64,000 bases of DNA from NCBI GenBank assembly GCA_029098225.1, contig JAQXNX010000023.1, positions 1 to 64,000 on the forward strand, given 5' to 3'. The notes beneath the pieces are model-generated. The model was not told where the DNA came from and did no database searches. It saw only the letters and a program-made list of their open reading frames with translations. Of this stretch, positions 18,602-27,670 are shown piece after piece (position 1 is the stretch's first letter; each line of letters begins with the position of its first letter). A program made the translations under genes and the position numbers. Source of the DNA: Spirochaetales bacterium. GTDB lineage: Bacteria; Spirochaetota; Spirochaetia; Treponematales; Treponemataceae.

Positions 18602-19492
18602 TTAGAAAATCATTTGAATAAAATGGTCAAAACCGTTGACCCAGACCTTCCATTCGTGACCTGCGCCCTGAATGGTTTCCTTTTCAAATTTTTCAATTCT
18701 TTTCCACTTTGGCATTTCAACAATATAATCGCTGTAACCCGGGTAGAAGCCTCCGTCATTTGTTCCGCAGGTCATATAAAGAAGATGAATTTTTAATTTG
18801 CTGTCGAAAGCTTTATCAACTTCACTTATATATACAGCAGGCTTTTTGTAAGCAGAACCTGGATCTAAAGGTCTGGAGAAAGGAATCGAAGAAAAAGCGC
18901 CGAAGTATGAAAACATATCAAGATATTCTCCAATTCCAATATTCATTGTCTGTTCAGCACCCATAGATAGTCCTGCCATAGCAGTATTTTCACGGCCTTC
19001 AAGAATGTTGAAGTTCTCTTTCAGGTAGGGCAGAAGATCATTTCTAAGTTCACTTCCAAATTTATTTGCGCCAGTGAGACTGGAACCATTTTCAGTATTC
19101 TGCCAGGTTTTGTCTGAAACTCCACTTGTGGTTACGACAATCATCTTTTTTACTTTTCCGGAAGATATGCCGTTATCAAGAGAGCGTCTTACCTCGCCTT
19201 CATCTTGAAGCCCCCAGGCCCATTCGTTACCGCCGTTTCCATGCTGAAGAATAACAAGCGGATATTTTGTTTTTTTGTCATCTGCATTGTAGCCTGCAGG
19301 AAGATAAACAAAAGCGTGTTTATTGTATTTATCCTGGGATGAAAGATTATTTTCAGGAACAGTATAATCCTGTGTCGGGTAATAAATTTCTACAACAGTT
19401 CCTTTTTCAGCTTTTGCTGGAGCTGCATACAGTAAAGATGCTAAAATAATGACCGTAATAAATAAAAATGTTTTTTTAAAATTTTTAATCAT
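18602..19492 (-). CDS. secreted alpha/beta-hydrolase esterase (esterase D/CE1-like)
   Basis: 296 residues with a signal peptide ending near PAKAE. Esterase-fold features: VILQHGNGG oxyanion region at 80-88, nucleophile Ser176 in AGLSMGAEQ, an Asp-containing CGTNDGG segment and His in GFDHF near the C-terminus. This is the fold of carbohydrate esterase family 1 (feruloyl and acetyl-xylan esterases) and of enterochelin esterases; with uxuA/uxuB around it, a plant-polysaccharide role is plausible but inferred. An AGGAGT sits 8 bases before the ATG. Confidence 0.85.
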   Translation of the reverse strand: MIKNFKKTFLFITVIILASLLYAAPAKAEKGTVVEIYYPTQDYTVPENNLSSQDKYNKHAFVYLPAGYNADDKKTKYPLVILQHGNGGNEWAWGLQDEGEVRRSLDNGISSGKVKKMIVVTTSGVSDKTWQNTENGSSLTGANKFGSELRNDLLPYLKENFNILEGRENTAMAGLSMGAEQTMNIGIGEYLDMFSYFGAFSSIPFSRPLDPGSAYKKPAVYISEVDKAFDSKLKIHLLYMTCGTNDGGFYPGYSDYIVEMPKWKRIEKFEKETIQGAGHEWKVWVNGFDHFIQMIF

Positions 19493-19831
19493 TTTTTCTG
19501 ACTCCTCTGTTCGATAGGTATATATTTATGATATATCTTCAAAATTAAAAAAGCAATTAAAAAGGGCGAATGCCGGTTTGAATAAAAAATATAAGGTGCT
19601 TATCCTGCTGTTGCTCCTTTGATTTTTGACATTATTCATTATGTAACAGTTTTGCTCTTTCGAGAAAATAGTATAAATTTATTTGTTCATATTTTTCTTT
19701 TCTTCAGTCGAATTTGCTGGAATTATTAAAGCTAATATGGTAGAATACTAGGTAAGGAAAAATTCATCCTTTATAAATTTAATGCCGTGCCAGAGGCTAA
19801 TACAATTTACTGGCTTATACAAGAGGAAAAA
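19493..19831. other. intergenic region between esterase and uxuB
   Basis: 339 bases between divergent genes. It holds the esterase ribosome site at the left edge and a possible -10 (TAGAAT at 19741) for uxuB. No further gene or clear operator was seen. Confidence 0.3.
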
Positions 19832-21409
19832 ATGAAACTTACAATTGAAGGAATAAAAAATACTGCAGAGTGGGAAGAAAAAGGCTATTCCCTTCCAAAA
19901 TTTGATCGTGCAAGCGTAGAAGCTGCAACTAAAGCAAATCCATTCTGGATTCATTTTGGTGCCGGAAACATTTTCCGTGCCTTCCAGGCTAACGTTGTTC
20001 AGGAGCTTTTGAATAAGGGCGTGCTTGACCGCGGTCTTGTAGTAGCAGAAGGCTACGACTATGAAATCATCGAAAAAATGTACCGCCCTCACGACAATAT
20101 CGGCGCTCTTGTTACCTTGAAGTCCAGCGGTTCAGTTGAAAAAACTGTAGTCGGTTCTATTATGGAAGCCCTTGCTGCAGACAGCGAAAACGAAAAAGAC
20201 TGGGCCCGCCTTTGCGAGATTTTCCGCTCTCCATCCCTTCAGATGGTTACTTTTACAATCACAGAAAAGGGCTACCTTTTGCGCAATGCGGCAGGAGTTT
20301 CAATGCCTGGTGTAGAAGACGATTTTGCTGCAGGTCCTGTTCTTCCTAAATCATATATTGGAAAGGTTGTAACACTCCTTCATGAGCGCTATGTAAACGC
20401 CGAGCTTCCGGTTGCTATGGTCAGCATGGATAACTGCTCTCATAACGGAGATAAATTGTATGCTGCCGTAAACGAGTTTGCAAAGGAATGGGAAAACCGC
20501 GGTGTTTGTAAGCCTGGCTTCCTCGACTATGTAAACAACGCCAGCAAGGTCAGCTTCCCTTGGACAATGATTGATAAAATCACTCCACGCCCTGACGCAA
20601 AAATCGAAAAGATTCTTGCTGATGATGGAATCGAACAGCTTGAGCCTGTAATCACTTCGAAGAAAACTTATGTCGCTCCTTTTGTAAATGCAGAGGAGTG
20701 TCAGTATCTTGTTATTGAAGATAATTTCCCTAACGGCCGCCCTGAACTTGAAAAAGCAGGTCTTTACTTTACAGACCGCGCAACTGTAGACAAGGTAGAA
20801 AAGATGAAGGTTTGTACATGTCTCAATCCTCTTCATACCTTCCTTGCTGTAAGCGGCTGCTTACTCGGTTACACACTTATTGCAGATGAAATGAAGGATC
20901 CTGATCTTCTCCGCCTTGTTAAGAGACTTGGCTATGAAGAAGGACTTCCTGTTGTTGTAGACCCAGGAATCATTAAGCCACGCGACTTTATCGACGAGGT
21001 TGTAAATATCCGTATTCCGAATCCATTCATGCCTGATACTCCACAGCGCATTGCCTGCGATACTTCTCAGAAGCTCAGCATCCGTTTTGGAGAGACAATC
21101 AAGGGCTATCTTGCGCGTCCAAATGAACTCAAGATTTCTGATCTTAAGGTTATCCCTCTTGTATTTGCTTTGTGGTTGCGTTACCTTACAGGAATCGGCG
21201 ACGATGGAAAGCCTTTTGAATTAAGTCCGGATCCTCTTCTGGATGAGTGTAGAAAATTTGTTCCAGATAATATAGATTCTCTTCTACATCGTAAAGACAT
21301 ATTTGGAGTAGATCTTTATGATGCAGGACTTGCCAAAGCTGTATCAGACTATTTTGCCAGACTGAACAGTGGAAAAGGTTCAGTCCGAAATGTATTGAAA
21401 GAATTGTAA
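19832..21409 (+). CDS. uxuB: D-fructuronate reductase / mannitol dehydrogenase family
   Basis: 525 residues from the ATG at 19832, which follows AGAGG; a longer frame to 19787 has no ribosome site. NAD-binding segment WIHFGAGNIFRAF at about 43-55 and the catalytic-lysine region SKVSFPWTMIDKITPRP mark the long-chain mannitol dehydrogenase family. Pairing with uxuA points to reduction of D-fructuronate to D-mannonate, the preceding step of glucuronate breakdown. Codons are biased as in uxuA. The substrate is assigned from context. Confidence 0.87.
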   Translation: MKLTIEGIKNTAEWEEKGYSLPKFDRASVEAATKANPFWIHFGAGNIFRAFQANVVQELLNKGVLDRGLVVAEGYDYEIIEKMYRPHDNIGALVTLKSSGSVEKTVVGSIMEALAADSENEKDWARLCEIFRSPSLQMVTFTITEKGYLLRNAAGVSMPGVEDDFAAGPVLPKSYIGKVVTLLHERYVNAELPVAMVSMDNCSHNGDKLYAAVNEFAKEWENRGVCKPGFLDYVNNASKVSFPWTMIDKITPRPDAKIEKILADDGIEQLEPVITSKKTYVAPFVNAEECQYLVIEDNFPNGRPELEKAGLYFTDRATVDKVEKMKVCTCLNPLHTFLAVSGCLLGYTLIADEMKDPDLLRLVKRLGYEEGLPVVVDPGIIKPRDFIDEVVNIRIPNPFMPDTPQRIACDTSQKLSIRFGETIKGYLARPNELKISDLKVIPLVFALWLRYLTGIGDDGKPFELSPDPLLDECRKFVPDNIDSLLHRKDIFGVDLYDAGLAKAVSDYFARLNSGKGSVRNVLKEL

Positions 21410-21501
21410 TATTATGTACCTCATAAATGCAGTATTAGGTTCCTCATATTTATATTGATATAAAATTAGCAGACAATATAATTGTTGCTATGAGGTTTAT
21501 T

Positions 21502-22554
21502 ATGAAAAAAATTAGTGTTCTTTTAGTTTCTTTTTTTGTGATTGCTTTTAGTTTAAATGCTGAAAGTTCATTTGAGGATAATGAAACGGTTAATGTTCAG
21601 GAATCTGCCGGAGAACAGACTTCCGAAGTTTCAGAAGAGTTTTCAGATCCATCAACAGAAAATGAAGAAAAAACTCAAAAAGATAAAACAACAATGTTTG
21701 CTCCAATGATTTCTTTTGAGCTTTTTCAGGAAAGTCCGGAAGCTTTTATTCTAACTCCAGGGGTTGCTTTTCAGTTTGTAAAAACAAAACCTGAAGATTC
21801 TGATTCAAGGCAGCCGGATGCCATTGTTTTGGGTGCTACATATTCCCAGAATATTTTTACCTGTGGAATTGCTGATAGTAGTTCTTATAACATATTTAAT
21901 CTTTCTGTTATGGGAAGTTTAGTATTAAAACGTCATCAGTTTATGCTTATGGGTTCTACTTCTGGTGAAACAGTTTTTAAAGACTTAAGTACATCTGTTG
22001 GACTTCTTGGCTACACTTATCAATTTATAAAAACTGATCATGTAAATTTTCAATTAGGTCTTGGAGTAGCGGCAATGGGAGCAGGTGTAAAAATTGGTGA
22101 GTTTACATTGTATGCTATGCCACTCCCTATGTTAAACCTGAGTTATAATTCAAAAATTTTCAATGGAACCTTAAGCTATATGGGCTCACCATCTTTAGAT
22201 GTAGTTTTTTTCCCGAAAAGTATGTTCAGGCTTAAAGGAAACTGTACGGTTGGTGGTTTCTCTTCTATAAGTGATATAGGATTTGACTGCAGTGTTGCAT
22301 GTTATCCTTTTGTGAAGACGGCTGGAGATTTTCTTTCTGTATCTGCAGGTGTATGTACAAATGGATCTTCTTATATCTATGGCGATAATAATAAGCTGAC
22401 TTATATTTCATATTGCGCATATGGAGAAATAAACGCGAGTGCATTAGTAATCAGGGCCGGATGGAACTTTAGCGGCGATAAAATCATTAATAAAGAAACG
22501 CACCCATATAATGGAGGTTTATTTCTGAAAGTACAGGCAATGTATGCGTTCTAG
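21502..22554 (+). CDS. outer-membrane beta-barrel-like protein
   Basis: 350 residues from the ATG at 21502; an in-frame ATG at 21490 is part of the ATGAGG that supplies the ribosome site. Signal peptide ends near SLNAE. A Glu/Ser/Thr-rich segment (25-60) comes next. After it, many amphipathic strands with Gly, Tyr and Phe end in QAMYAF, the aromatic C-terminus expected of outer-membrane barrels. Not a recognised family; may be a porin or a spirochaete-specific barrel. Stands alone after uxuB. Confidence 0.65.
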   Translation: MKKISVLLVSFFVIAFSLNAESSFEDNETVNVQESAGEQTSEVSEEFSDPSTENEEKTQKDKTTMFAPMISFELFQESPEAFILTPGVAFQFVKTKPEDSDSRQPDAIVLGATYSQNIFTCGIADSSSYNIFNLSVMGSLVLKRHQFMLMGSTSGETVFKDLSTSVGLLGYTYQFIKTDHVNFQLGLGVAAMGAGVKIGEFTLYAMPLPMLNLSYNSKIFNGTLSYMGSPSLDVVFFPKSMFRLKGNCTVGGFSSISDIGFDCSVACYPFVKTAGDFLSVSAGVCTNGSSYIYGDNNKLTYISYCAYGEINASALVIRAGWNFSGDKIINKETHPYNGGLFLKVQAMYAF

Positions 22555-22572
22555 AATTATGTTTTGCTTACA

Positions 22573-22703
22573 GAGAGGACCGTACTCCCGACACCCTAAA
22601 ATCGGAAATCCGTTAAGAACAATTGCGAAAGCAATTGTTTAGGATTTACCTACAAACGGGTAGGAGCGAACGATAGTGAGCGACTTCTGCAGAATGTCGG
22701 GAG
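22573..22703. repeat. GC-rich intergenic island D with tRNA-like ends
   Basis: About 130 bases. The left end (22573-22597) matches 21 of 25 bases of the 3' half of the nearby tRNA-Val gene in the same orientation (22783-22807). The right end AGAATGTCGGGAG (22691-22703) is an exact inverted copy of 22795-22807. Internal hairpins: ACAATTGC-GAAA-GCAATTGT (8-bp stem) nested in AAATCC/GGATTT, and CCTAC..GTAGG. No open frame. Confidence 0.55.
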
Positions 22704-22741
22704 AAAAAAATATATTATAAATTATAAGACAGGTTAAATAA

Positions 22742-22771
22742 AAAAAGACTTGATGAAAATCAAGTCTTTTT
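22742..22771 (-). terminator. terminator of tRNA-Val
   Basis: AAAAAGACTTGAT-GAAA-ATCAAGTCTTTTT: 13-bp stem, GAAA/TTTC loop, A and T runs on both sides, directly after the tRNA 3' end. Confidence 0.85.
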
Positions 22772-22774
22772 AGA

Positions 22775-22848
22775 TGGGCAGTGAGAGGATCGAACTCCCG
22801 ACATTCTGGGTGTAAACCAGACGCTCGTACCAGCTGAGCTAACTGCCC
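22775..22848 (-). tRNA. tRNA-Val (anticodon TAC)
   Basis: 74 bases folding as a complete cloverleaf: acceptor GGGCAGT/CTGCCC with discriminator A, D-arm AGCTCAGCTGG, anticodon arm TCTGG-TTTACAC-CCAGA, T-arm GGGAG-TTCGATC-CTCTC. CCA is not encoded. Confidence 0.97.
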
Positions 22849-22862
22849 TAACGAATGATTAA

Positions 22863-22891
22863 TTTATATCATTTTGCAGAAATCTTGTCAA
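22863..22891 (-). promoter_or_regulatory. sigma70-type promoter of tRNA-Val
   Basis: TTGACA (22886-22891) and TATAAA (22863-22868) with a 17-bp spacer, on the minus strand, placing the start a few bases before the tRNA. Confidence 0.75.
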
Positions 22892-22933
22892 TATGGATGT
22901 TACTTTTTTTTAGATTTTTTTTAAATTTTATGA

Positions 22934-22939
22934 TATACT
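22934..22939 (+). promoter_or_regulatory. -10 box of lipoprotein gene, leaderless arrangement
   Basis: TATACT nine bases before the ATG at 22949 with no Shine-Dalgarno between; the -35 region is only weakly defined in an AT-rich stretch. Confidence 0.4.
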
Positions 22940-22948
22940 ATTTGTGCA

Positions 22949-23611
22949 ATGAAAAAAGATTTCCTTCTGATTCTTTCACTTTCTATTCTTCTAATTTCAT
23001 GTTCAAAAAAGGAAGAAACAGTATTGCTTGAATATAATCAGAGCATTAAAAATGAAGTTATATTATATAATGAATTGAATACCTGGAATGCCTCTTCAGA
23101 AGAAAATCGTTTAAATGAAAATATTCTTTATAATGAAAATATAGCAAAGCGTAATGTTGCTTTAACTCCAGAAAATGTAAAAATTTTGAGTAATTATAAA
23201 GAACCAGTTTATCCTGTCATAAAGGGATATTTTAGTTTAGATACTTCTTTAATGGAATCTCAGGCAATTCTGAATTTAAATAATTTTCTGAACGATTTTT
23301 CTTCACACATGTTTTTGAGTTCACAATCATACTTTGATAATTCTTACGTTTTTAATTTAGTTTTCTTCATAGAAGATTTAAAGCAGAATTGGAATAAAAA
23401 ATTCAATGTAGAATTTCCGGAACGTGAAAAATCAATTTTTACAAACTGGTATATAGGAAAAGGTGAGTATTCTGAAAATGTAATAAAAGTTCCGTTAAGA
23501 TTATTTTGTGCTGAAGGATTCCTTGATATTACTGCTTTTATAAATTATAGTAAAAATTATAGAATTTTTCTGATTGAAATTGATGACTGGGGAGGTAAAG
23601 CTAATGGCTGA
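22949..23611 (+). CDS. lipoprotein, function unknown
   Basis: 220 residues with a short signal peptide and the lipobox LISC (Cys18). The mature part is rich in Asn, Tyr, Phe and charged residues. No known domain recognised. The start has a close -10 box and no ribosome site. Its last 8 bases overlap the next gene (23604), so the two are translationally coupled; that partner looks like a PilZ-type cytoplasmic protein. Confidence 0.7.
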   Translation: MKKDFLLILSLSILLISCSKKEETVLLEYNQSIKNEVILYNELNTWNASSEENRLNENILYNENIAKRNVALTPENVKILSNYKEPVYPVIKGYFSLDTSLMESQAILNLNNFLNDFSSHMFLSSQSYFDNSYVFNLVFFIEDLKQNWNKKFNVEFPEREKSIFTNWYIGKGEYSENVIKVPLRLFCAEGFLDITAFINYSKNYRIFLIEIDDWGGKANG

Positions 23612-24539
23612 TAAATTATCAGGAATTGAAAGAGAACTTGTTCTTCAATATTTAATTGATGGAAATGTTCCTGTAACATTGACTCCTTTTTCTAAAGAAG
23701 GTGAGGCTACTGATGATGAAACTCAGATTCAATCTGTTCCTTCTCAAATTTTCCCGATTGCAATTAAAGGGGAAAATATAAAAGTTGCAAAGAATGGAAT
23801 GATTTATCTTGAAAATCCTTCACAGTCTGTAATAAAATTTGCTGGTCAGAATGTTAAGGTAGAATTTTATTTTAACAGGGTTGGATTATTTTTTATTTCA
23901 GAAGTTTATGAAAACAAAAAAGGCCTTTATATAAAAGTTCCTTCAGAAATAGATAGAATTGCAGACACAATTGAGCATACAGATTATGATTTTTCTGCAA
24001 TTATTTATTATGAATGCAAAACTCGCCGGGACATGACTCAAATGTGCATTCCTCATCCAGAGATTGAACTGTTTACAAGACCTGCATGGAAAATAATTAA
24101 ACTTGAAAATCAGAAGAATGCAAAAAAACTTCTTGAACAGTTTGTTGAAGAAGCAAAAAATGAAAAGAATGCCGGTAACGGAATTCAACTTGTTCCTGTA
24201 TGTAAATATCTTACAGAAAATGTTTCTGGTCAGCTGCAGGCTCTAGAAGGTCGGGTGAATCCTCATAGTATTTTATATGTTGATCATGATCGCCTGGTTA
24301 TTGGCATGGAAAGTAAAAACTGTACATATTTTGTGAATGATGAATATGGAATTAAGATGGTATTTACTTTAAAGAACAGTCCGATTCTTTCTCGTGATGT
24401 TTATGTTATGGGAATTGTAAATAAAATTTACAGAAGCTTTGACGGAAACTTTTCTGCGGTAGATTTTAAATATACAAATATTCAGGAAGAAGATTTAAGA
24501 TTCCTTTACGAAAAAGCAACAAGTACTTTACTTATCTGA
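23604..24539 (+). CDS. putative PilZ-like protein
   Basis: 311 residues from the ATG at 23604, chosen because GGGGAGG lies seven bases upstream, inside the end of the lipoprotein gene; earlier starts in frame lack a site. The layout resembles YcgR-type proteins: an N-terminal half with IKVAKNGMIYLENPS and NVKVEFYFNRVGLFF, a middle CKTRRDMTQM, and a C-terminal segment ending DFKYTNIQEEDLRFLYEKA, the usual close of PilZ domains. The canonical RxxxR and D/NxSxxG pair is not obvious, so binding of c-di-GMP is doubtful. The 3' end overlaps the convergent PerM-type gene by 12 bp. Confidence 0.45.
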   Translation: MADKLSGIERELVLQYLIDGNVPVTLTPFSKEGEATDDETQIQSVPSQIFPIAIKGENIKVAKNGMIYLENPSQSVIKFAGQNVKVEFYFNRVGLFFISEVYENKKGLYIKVPSEIDRIADTIEHTDYDFSAIIYYECKTRRDMTQMCIPHPEIELFTRPAWKIIKLENQKNAKKLLEQFVEEAKNEKNAGNGIQLVPVCKYLTENVSGQLQALEGRVNPHSILYVDHDRLVIGMESKNCTYFVNDEYGIKMVFTLKNSPILSRDVYVMGIVNKIYRSFDGNFSAVDFKYTNIQEEDLRFLYEKATSTLLI

Positions 24540-25598
24540 TTGTTTTGAGTTAGAGCTTCCGTTACCAAGTATAATTCCCAGCCATTTTAAATCTTCAATA
24601 TTTTCGCAAATAATTTTAATAATAACGGTAAGTGGAACGGCCAGAATCATTCCTATAAAGCCCCAGATGTAGCCCCATAAAGAAAGACTTACAATAATTG
24701 CAAATGGAGAAAGCCCCAGGTTTTTTCCTTCAATACGCGGTTCAAGAATATTTCCAAGAAGCATATTAATTGTTGTAAGGAATATTAAAATAAAAATCGG
24801 CTTTGCAAATTCTGGTGAGAATTGAAGAACTGCAAAAAGGGTAGTCGTTCCAACAGAAATAATTGAACCAAATACTGGAATAAAATTCATAATAAAAGCA
24901 ATAAACGCCCATACAATAGGAAAGTTCATTCCAATAATCCAGGTAGAAAAGAATACGAGTATTCCTGTTGCAAGTGAAATATAGAATTTTATGGAAACAT
25001 AACGAACTGTATCATTCATAACCTGTCGGCAGATTTTCATAAAAGTTTCATTTTTGCTTATGAAGGCAGTCTTCATTTTTTCTTTTGTAAGATTAACTTC
25101 AAATTCTATAAAAATCATCATTACAACAATCAGAAAAAAGCTTTTTCCAAAACTAGCTACACCAGATGAAAGAAAGACTGCTGCTTTTTGTGCATACTTT
25201 TGAACTTCAAGATTATTCCAGAGGTTAGTAATAAAACTTTTTCCTTCTTCAAACTCCAGATTAAACCTGGAGGCAACAACTTTATAGACATTCAGAAATT
25301 TAGATTCGTATTTTGGATATTCGTTTATTATAGATCTAAAGCCCGAAACTAAAAGCGAAGAAACTCCAATAAACATAACCAGAAATAAAAGAATTACAAT
25401 TATGGTAGAAACTGTCCATGGAATTTTTGTTTTGGAATTTATTTTTTTTATAATCGGTAAAAATACAAATGAAAGCATTAATGCAACTATAATAGGGATT
25501 ATAAAAGATGACATATACATGCAAAGCATTCCGCCAAGCACAAATGCAAAAAACAAAAGTATAAAGAATATTACCCTGTTATAGTTTTTTTCTATCAT
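24528..25598 (-). CDS. AI-2E/PerM family membrane protein
   Basis: 356 residues from the ATG at 25598 with GGAAAG upstream; a longer frame to 25640 begins at the serS stop and lacks a ribosome site. Eight or so hydrophobic segments in the UPF0118/PerM pattern: two at the N-terminus, a central region carrying KSFITNLWNN, then the C-terminal set with PVFGSIISVG and LGNILEPRIEGKNLGLSP, which is diagnostic. Members export small molecules or act as Na+/H+ antiporters; the substrate here is unknown. Follows serS on the same strand. Confidence 0.88.
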   Translation of the reverse strand: MIEKNYNRVIFFILLFFAFVLGGMLCMYMSSFIIPIIVALMLSFVFLPIIKKINSKTKIPWTVSTIIVILLFLVMFIGVSSLLVSGFRSIINEYPKYESKFLNVYKVVASRFNLEFEEGKSFITNLWNNLEVQKYAQKAAVFLSSGVASFGKSFFLIVVMMIFIEFEVNLTKEKMKTAFISKNETFMKICRQVMNDTVRYVSIKFYISLATGILVFFSTWIIGMNFPIVWAFIAFIMNFIPVFGSIISVGTTTLFAVLQFSPEFAKPIFILIFLTTINMLLGNILEPRIEGKNLGLSPFAIIVSLSLWGYIWGFIGMILAVPLTVIIKIICENIEDLKWLGIILGNGSSNSKQSDK

Positions 25599-25613
25599 AT
25601 GCTTTCCTGTAAT

Positions 25614-25632
25614 GGCCGTCATAGCGACGGCC
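25614..25632. other. hairpin between serS and the PerM-type gene
   Basis: GGCCGTC-ATAGC-GACGGCC: 7-bp stem in the 41-bp gap just before the PerM ribosome site. Without a strong T-run it may be a processing site or weak attenuator. Confidence 0.45.
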
Positions 25633-25639
25633 TTATACA

Positions 25640-26917
25640 TTATTTTTTAGGAAGAATTTTATCAAATCCGCAGTAAGGTACAAGTACTTCAGGAATTGTT
25701 ACAGAACCGTCTGCGTTCTGATAGTTTTCGAGAATAGCAAGCATTGCACGGCCTACAGCAATTGCAGTTCCGTTCAATGTGTGAACGTACTTGTTCTTTC
25801 CATCGTCGTCCTTGTACTTGATGTTGAGGCGGCGAGCCTGGTAGTCTGTACAGTTAGAAGTAGAAGTTACTTCACCGTATTCACCACCGTTGCGGCCAGG
25901 CATCCATGCTTCAAGGTCCCACTTGCGGTAAGCAGGAGCACCAAGGTCTCCTGTACAAGTATCTACAACATGGAATGGAAGTCCGAGTCCTGTAAAGATT
26001 TCCTCTTCAATCTGGCGGAGCTTTTCGTGAATCTCGTCGCTCTGTTCCGGAGTAGAGTAGGCAAACATTTCTACCTTGTCAAACTGGTGAACGCGGTAGA
26101 GTCCCTTTGAAAACTGGCCTGCAGCACCTGCTTCGCGGCGGAAACAGTGTGAAAGACCGCCATAGAAACGTGGAAGGCTTGCCTTGTCCAAGATTTCATC
26201 CTGGTGATATCCGCCAAGAGTGATTTCTGCAGTAGCAACCAGACAGGTTCCTTCTTCTTCAATTGAGTAAACGTTAGATTCATTTCCGCGTGGATTAAAG
26301 CCGATTCCCTTAAGAACTTCTTCCTTTGCAACATCAGGTGTAATGAACATCTGGAAGTTGTGCTTGCGGAGAGTGTTGAGGGCATACATGATCAAAGCCT
26401 GCTCAAGGAATACAGCTTCGTTTTTAAGATAGTAGAACTTTGGACCAGATACTTTTGTACCGCGGTCAAAGTCGATGATGTCGAGAGATTCGCCAAGCTG
26501 AACATGATCCTTTGGTTCAAAGTCAAACTTGCGTGGAGTTCCAACCTTCTTTACTTCAAGGTTTTCTGTGTCGAGTTTTCCAACCGGAGCATCAGGGTGA
26601 ACCATGTTTGGAATCTGGCGGGCAGCTTCTTCAAGAGCTGCTTCAGTTTCTTTTGTTTCTGCTTCTACAGAAGTAATTTCGTCTTTGATTGCCTTTCCTG
26701 CTGCGATGAGCTCGTTGCGTTTTTCAGGGTCGAGCTTCTGTTTCATTGCCTGTGCGTTTTCGTTACGCTTCTGCTGAAGTCCCTGAAGCTTTGTTACAAG
26801 GGCAGTGCGCTTGTCAAAAAGCTCTACAACCTTGTCTGCATCGGCAGTCATGTTACGGTTGATGATATTCTGTTTTACAGCAGCGAGATTGTCTTTTATG
26901 AATTTGTAGTCTAACAT
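25640..26917 (-). CDS. serS: seryl-tRNA synthetase
   Basis: Charges tRNA-Ser. 425 residues: N-terminal coiled-coil arm (about 30-105), then class II motifs: motif 2 in SHCFRREAGAAGQFSKGLYR with HQFDKVE, and motif 3 in LNGTAIAVGRAMLAILEN. TAEITLGGYHQDEIL supplies the serine pocket. Strong C-ending codon bias fits a highly expressed gene. Lies between the SIMPL lipoprotein gene (18 bp upstream) and the PerM-type gene. Confidence 0.98.
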   Translation of the reverse strand: MLDYKFIKDNLAAVKQNIINRNMTADADKVVELFDKRTALVTKLQGLQQKRNENAQAMKQKLDPEKRNELIAAGKAIKDEITSVEAETKETEAALEEAARQIPNMVHPDAPVGKLDTENLEVKKVGTPRKFDFEPKDHVQLGESLDIIDFDRGTKVSGPKFYYLKNEAVFLEQALIMYALNTLRKHNFQMFITPDVAKEEVLKGIGFNPRGNESNVYSIEEEGTCLVATAEITLGGYHQDEILDKASLPRFYGGLSHCFRREAGAAGQFSKGLYRVHQFDKVEMFAYSTPEQSDEIHEKLRQIEEEIFTGLGLPFHVVDTCTGDLGAPAYRKWDLEAWMPGRNGGEYGEVTSTSNCTDYQARRLNIKYKDDDGKNKYVHTLNGTAIAVGRAMLAILENYQNADGSVTIPEVLVPYCGFDKILPKK

Positions 26918-26935
26918 TTGTTGTATCCTCGTTAA

Positions 26936-27667
26936 TTAATTTATTAGTTCATATTTAATTGTAACATTTGATGAAATAGTAATTGTTCCGTTTTTAATAG
27001 GTGTAGAAAGAGATTTTAGATTTGAAGAAGAAGTCTGGTAAACATTTTCGTACAAACCTTCAACAGTTGTCTTTTGTGTTGAATAATCTTCTTTAATTTC
27101 TAAAACACTATTTACCTTACAGCCTGTTGCTCCGGCAATTAATGCAGCTGCATCCTGCGCATTTGTAACGGCAAGAAGTCTTGCTTCCTTTAATGCATTT
27201 GCTTTGTCCGAAACAAGATATTCAAAAGAAATAATTCCATTAGCACCAATATTATTTTTTACAGCAGCGTCAATAACTTTTGTTGTAACATCAATATTCC
27301 TTACAAGAACAGTAATTGTATTTTTTGCTGTATATTCTCCGGCATAAGAATGTGTATTGTCCTGAGTTATTTCGTAATCGCAGGTTGAAATATCTGAGTC
27401 AGGAATTCCTGCTTCTTTAATTGCCTTAATTGTATTTTCTGTATTTGTTGCATTTCTTTCTGCAACCTGTGGAATATTCCAGCCGGTATTTTTTACAAGA
27501 AATTTAAGAGAAATCATATCTGGTTCTAAAGTTACGCTTCCTGTTCCAGTTACTGTAAGACTGTTTTTTACTTCTGCAGAAGCTGCTTTGTTTAACATAC
27601 ATGACGAAGCAAATATTGAAAAAGCACAAATTGCTCCTATTGATATTAATTTATTAAATTTTTTCAT
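26936..27667 (-). CDS. SIMPL-domain (DUF541) lipoprotein
   Basis: 243 residues; lipobox ASSC with Cys23. The body is a SIMPL domain: SLTVTGTGSVTLEPDMISLKF, then NTENTIKAIKEAGIPDSDIST and NALKEARLLAVTNAQDAAALI, as in periplasmic or lipoprotein members of unknown function. Three bases follow the preceding acidic lipoprotein gene, so it belongs to the smc-to-serS gene string. Confidence 0.9.
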   Translation of the reverse strand: MKKFNKLISIGAICAFSIFASSCMLNKAASAEVKNSLTVTGTGSVTLEPDMISLKFLVKNTGWNIPQVAERNATNTENTIKAIKEAGIPDSDISTCDYEITQDNTHSYAGEYTAKNTITVLVRNIDVTTKVIDAAVKNNIGANGIISFEYLVSDKANALKEARLLAVTNAQDAAALIAGATGCKVNSVLEIKEDYSTQKTTVEGLYENVYQTSSSNLKSLSTPIKNGTITISSNVTIKYELIN

Positions 27668-27670
27668 ATT

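Noticed and set aside
17456-21409. uxuA and uxuB as foreign genes because of C-ending codons
   Set aside because: serS and the UgpC-type gene show the same bias, so high expression explains it better than transfer.
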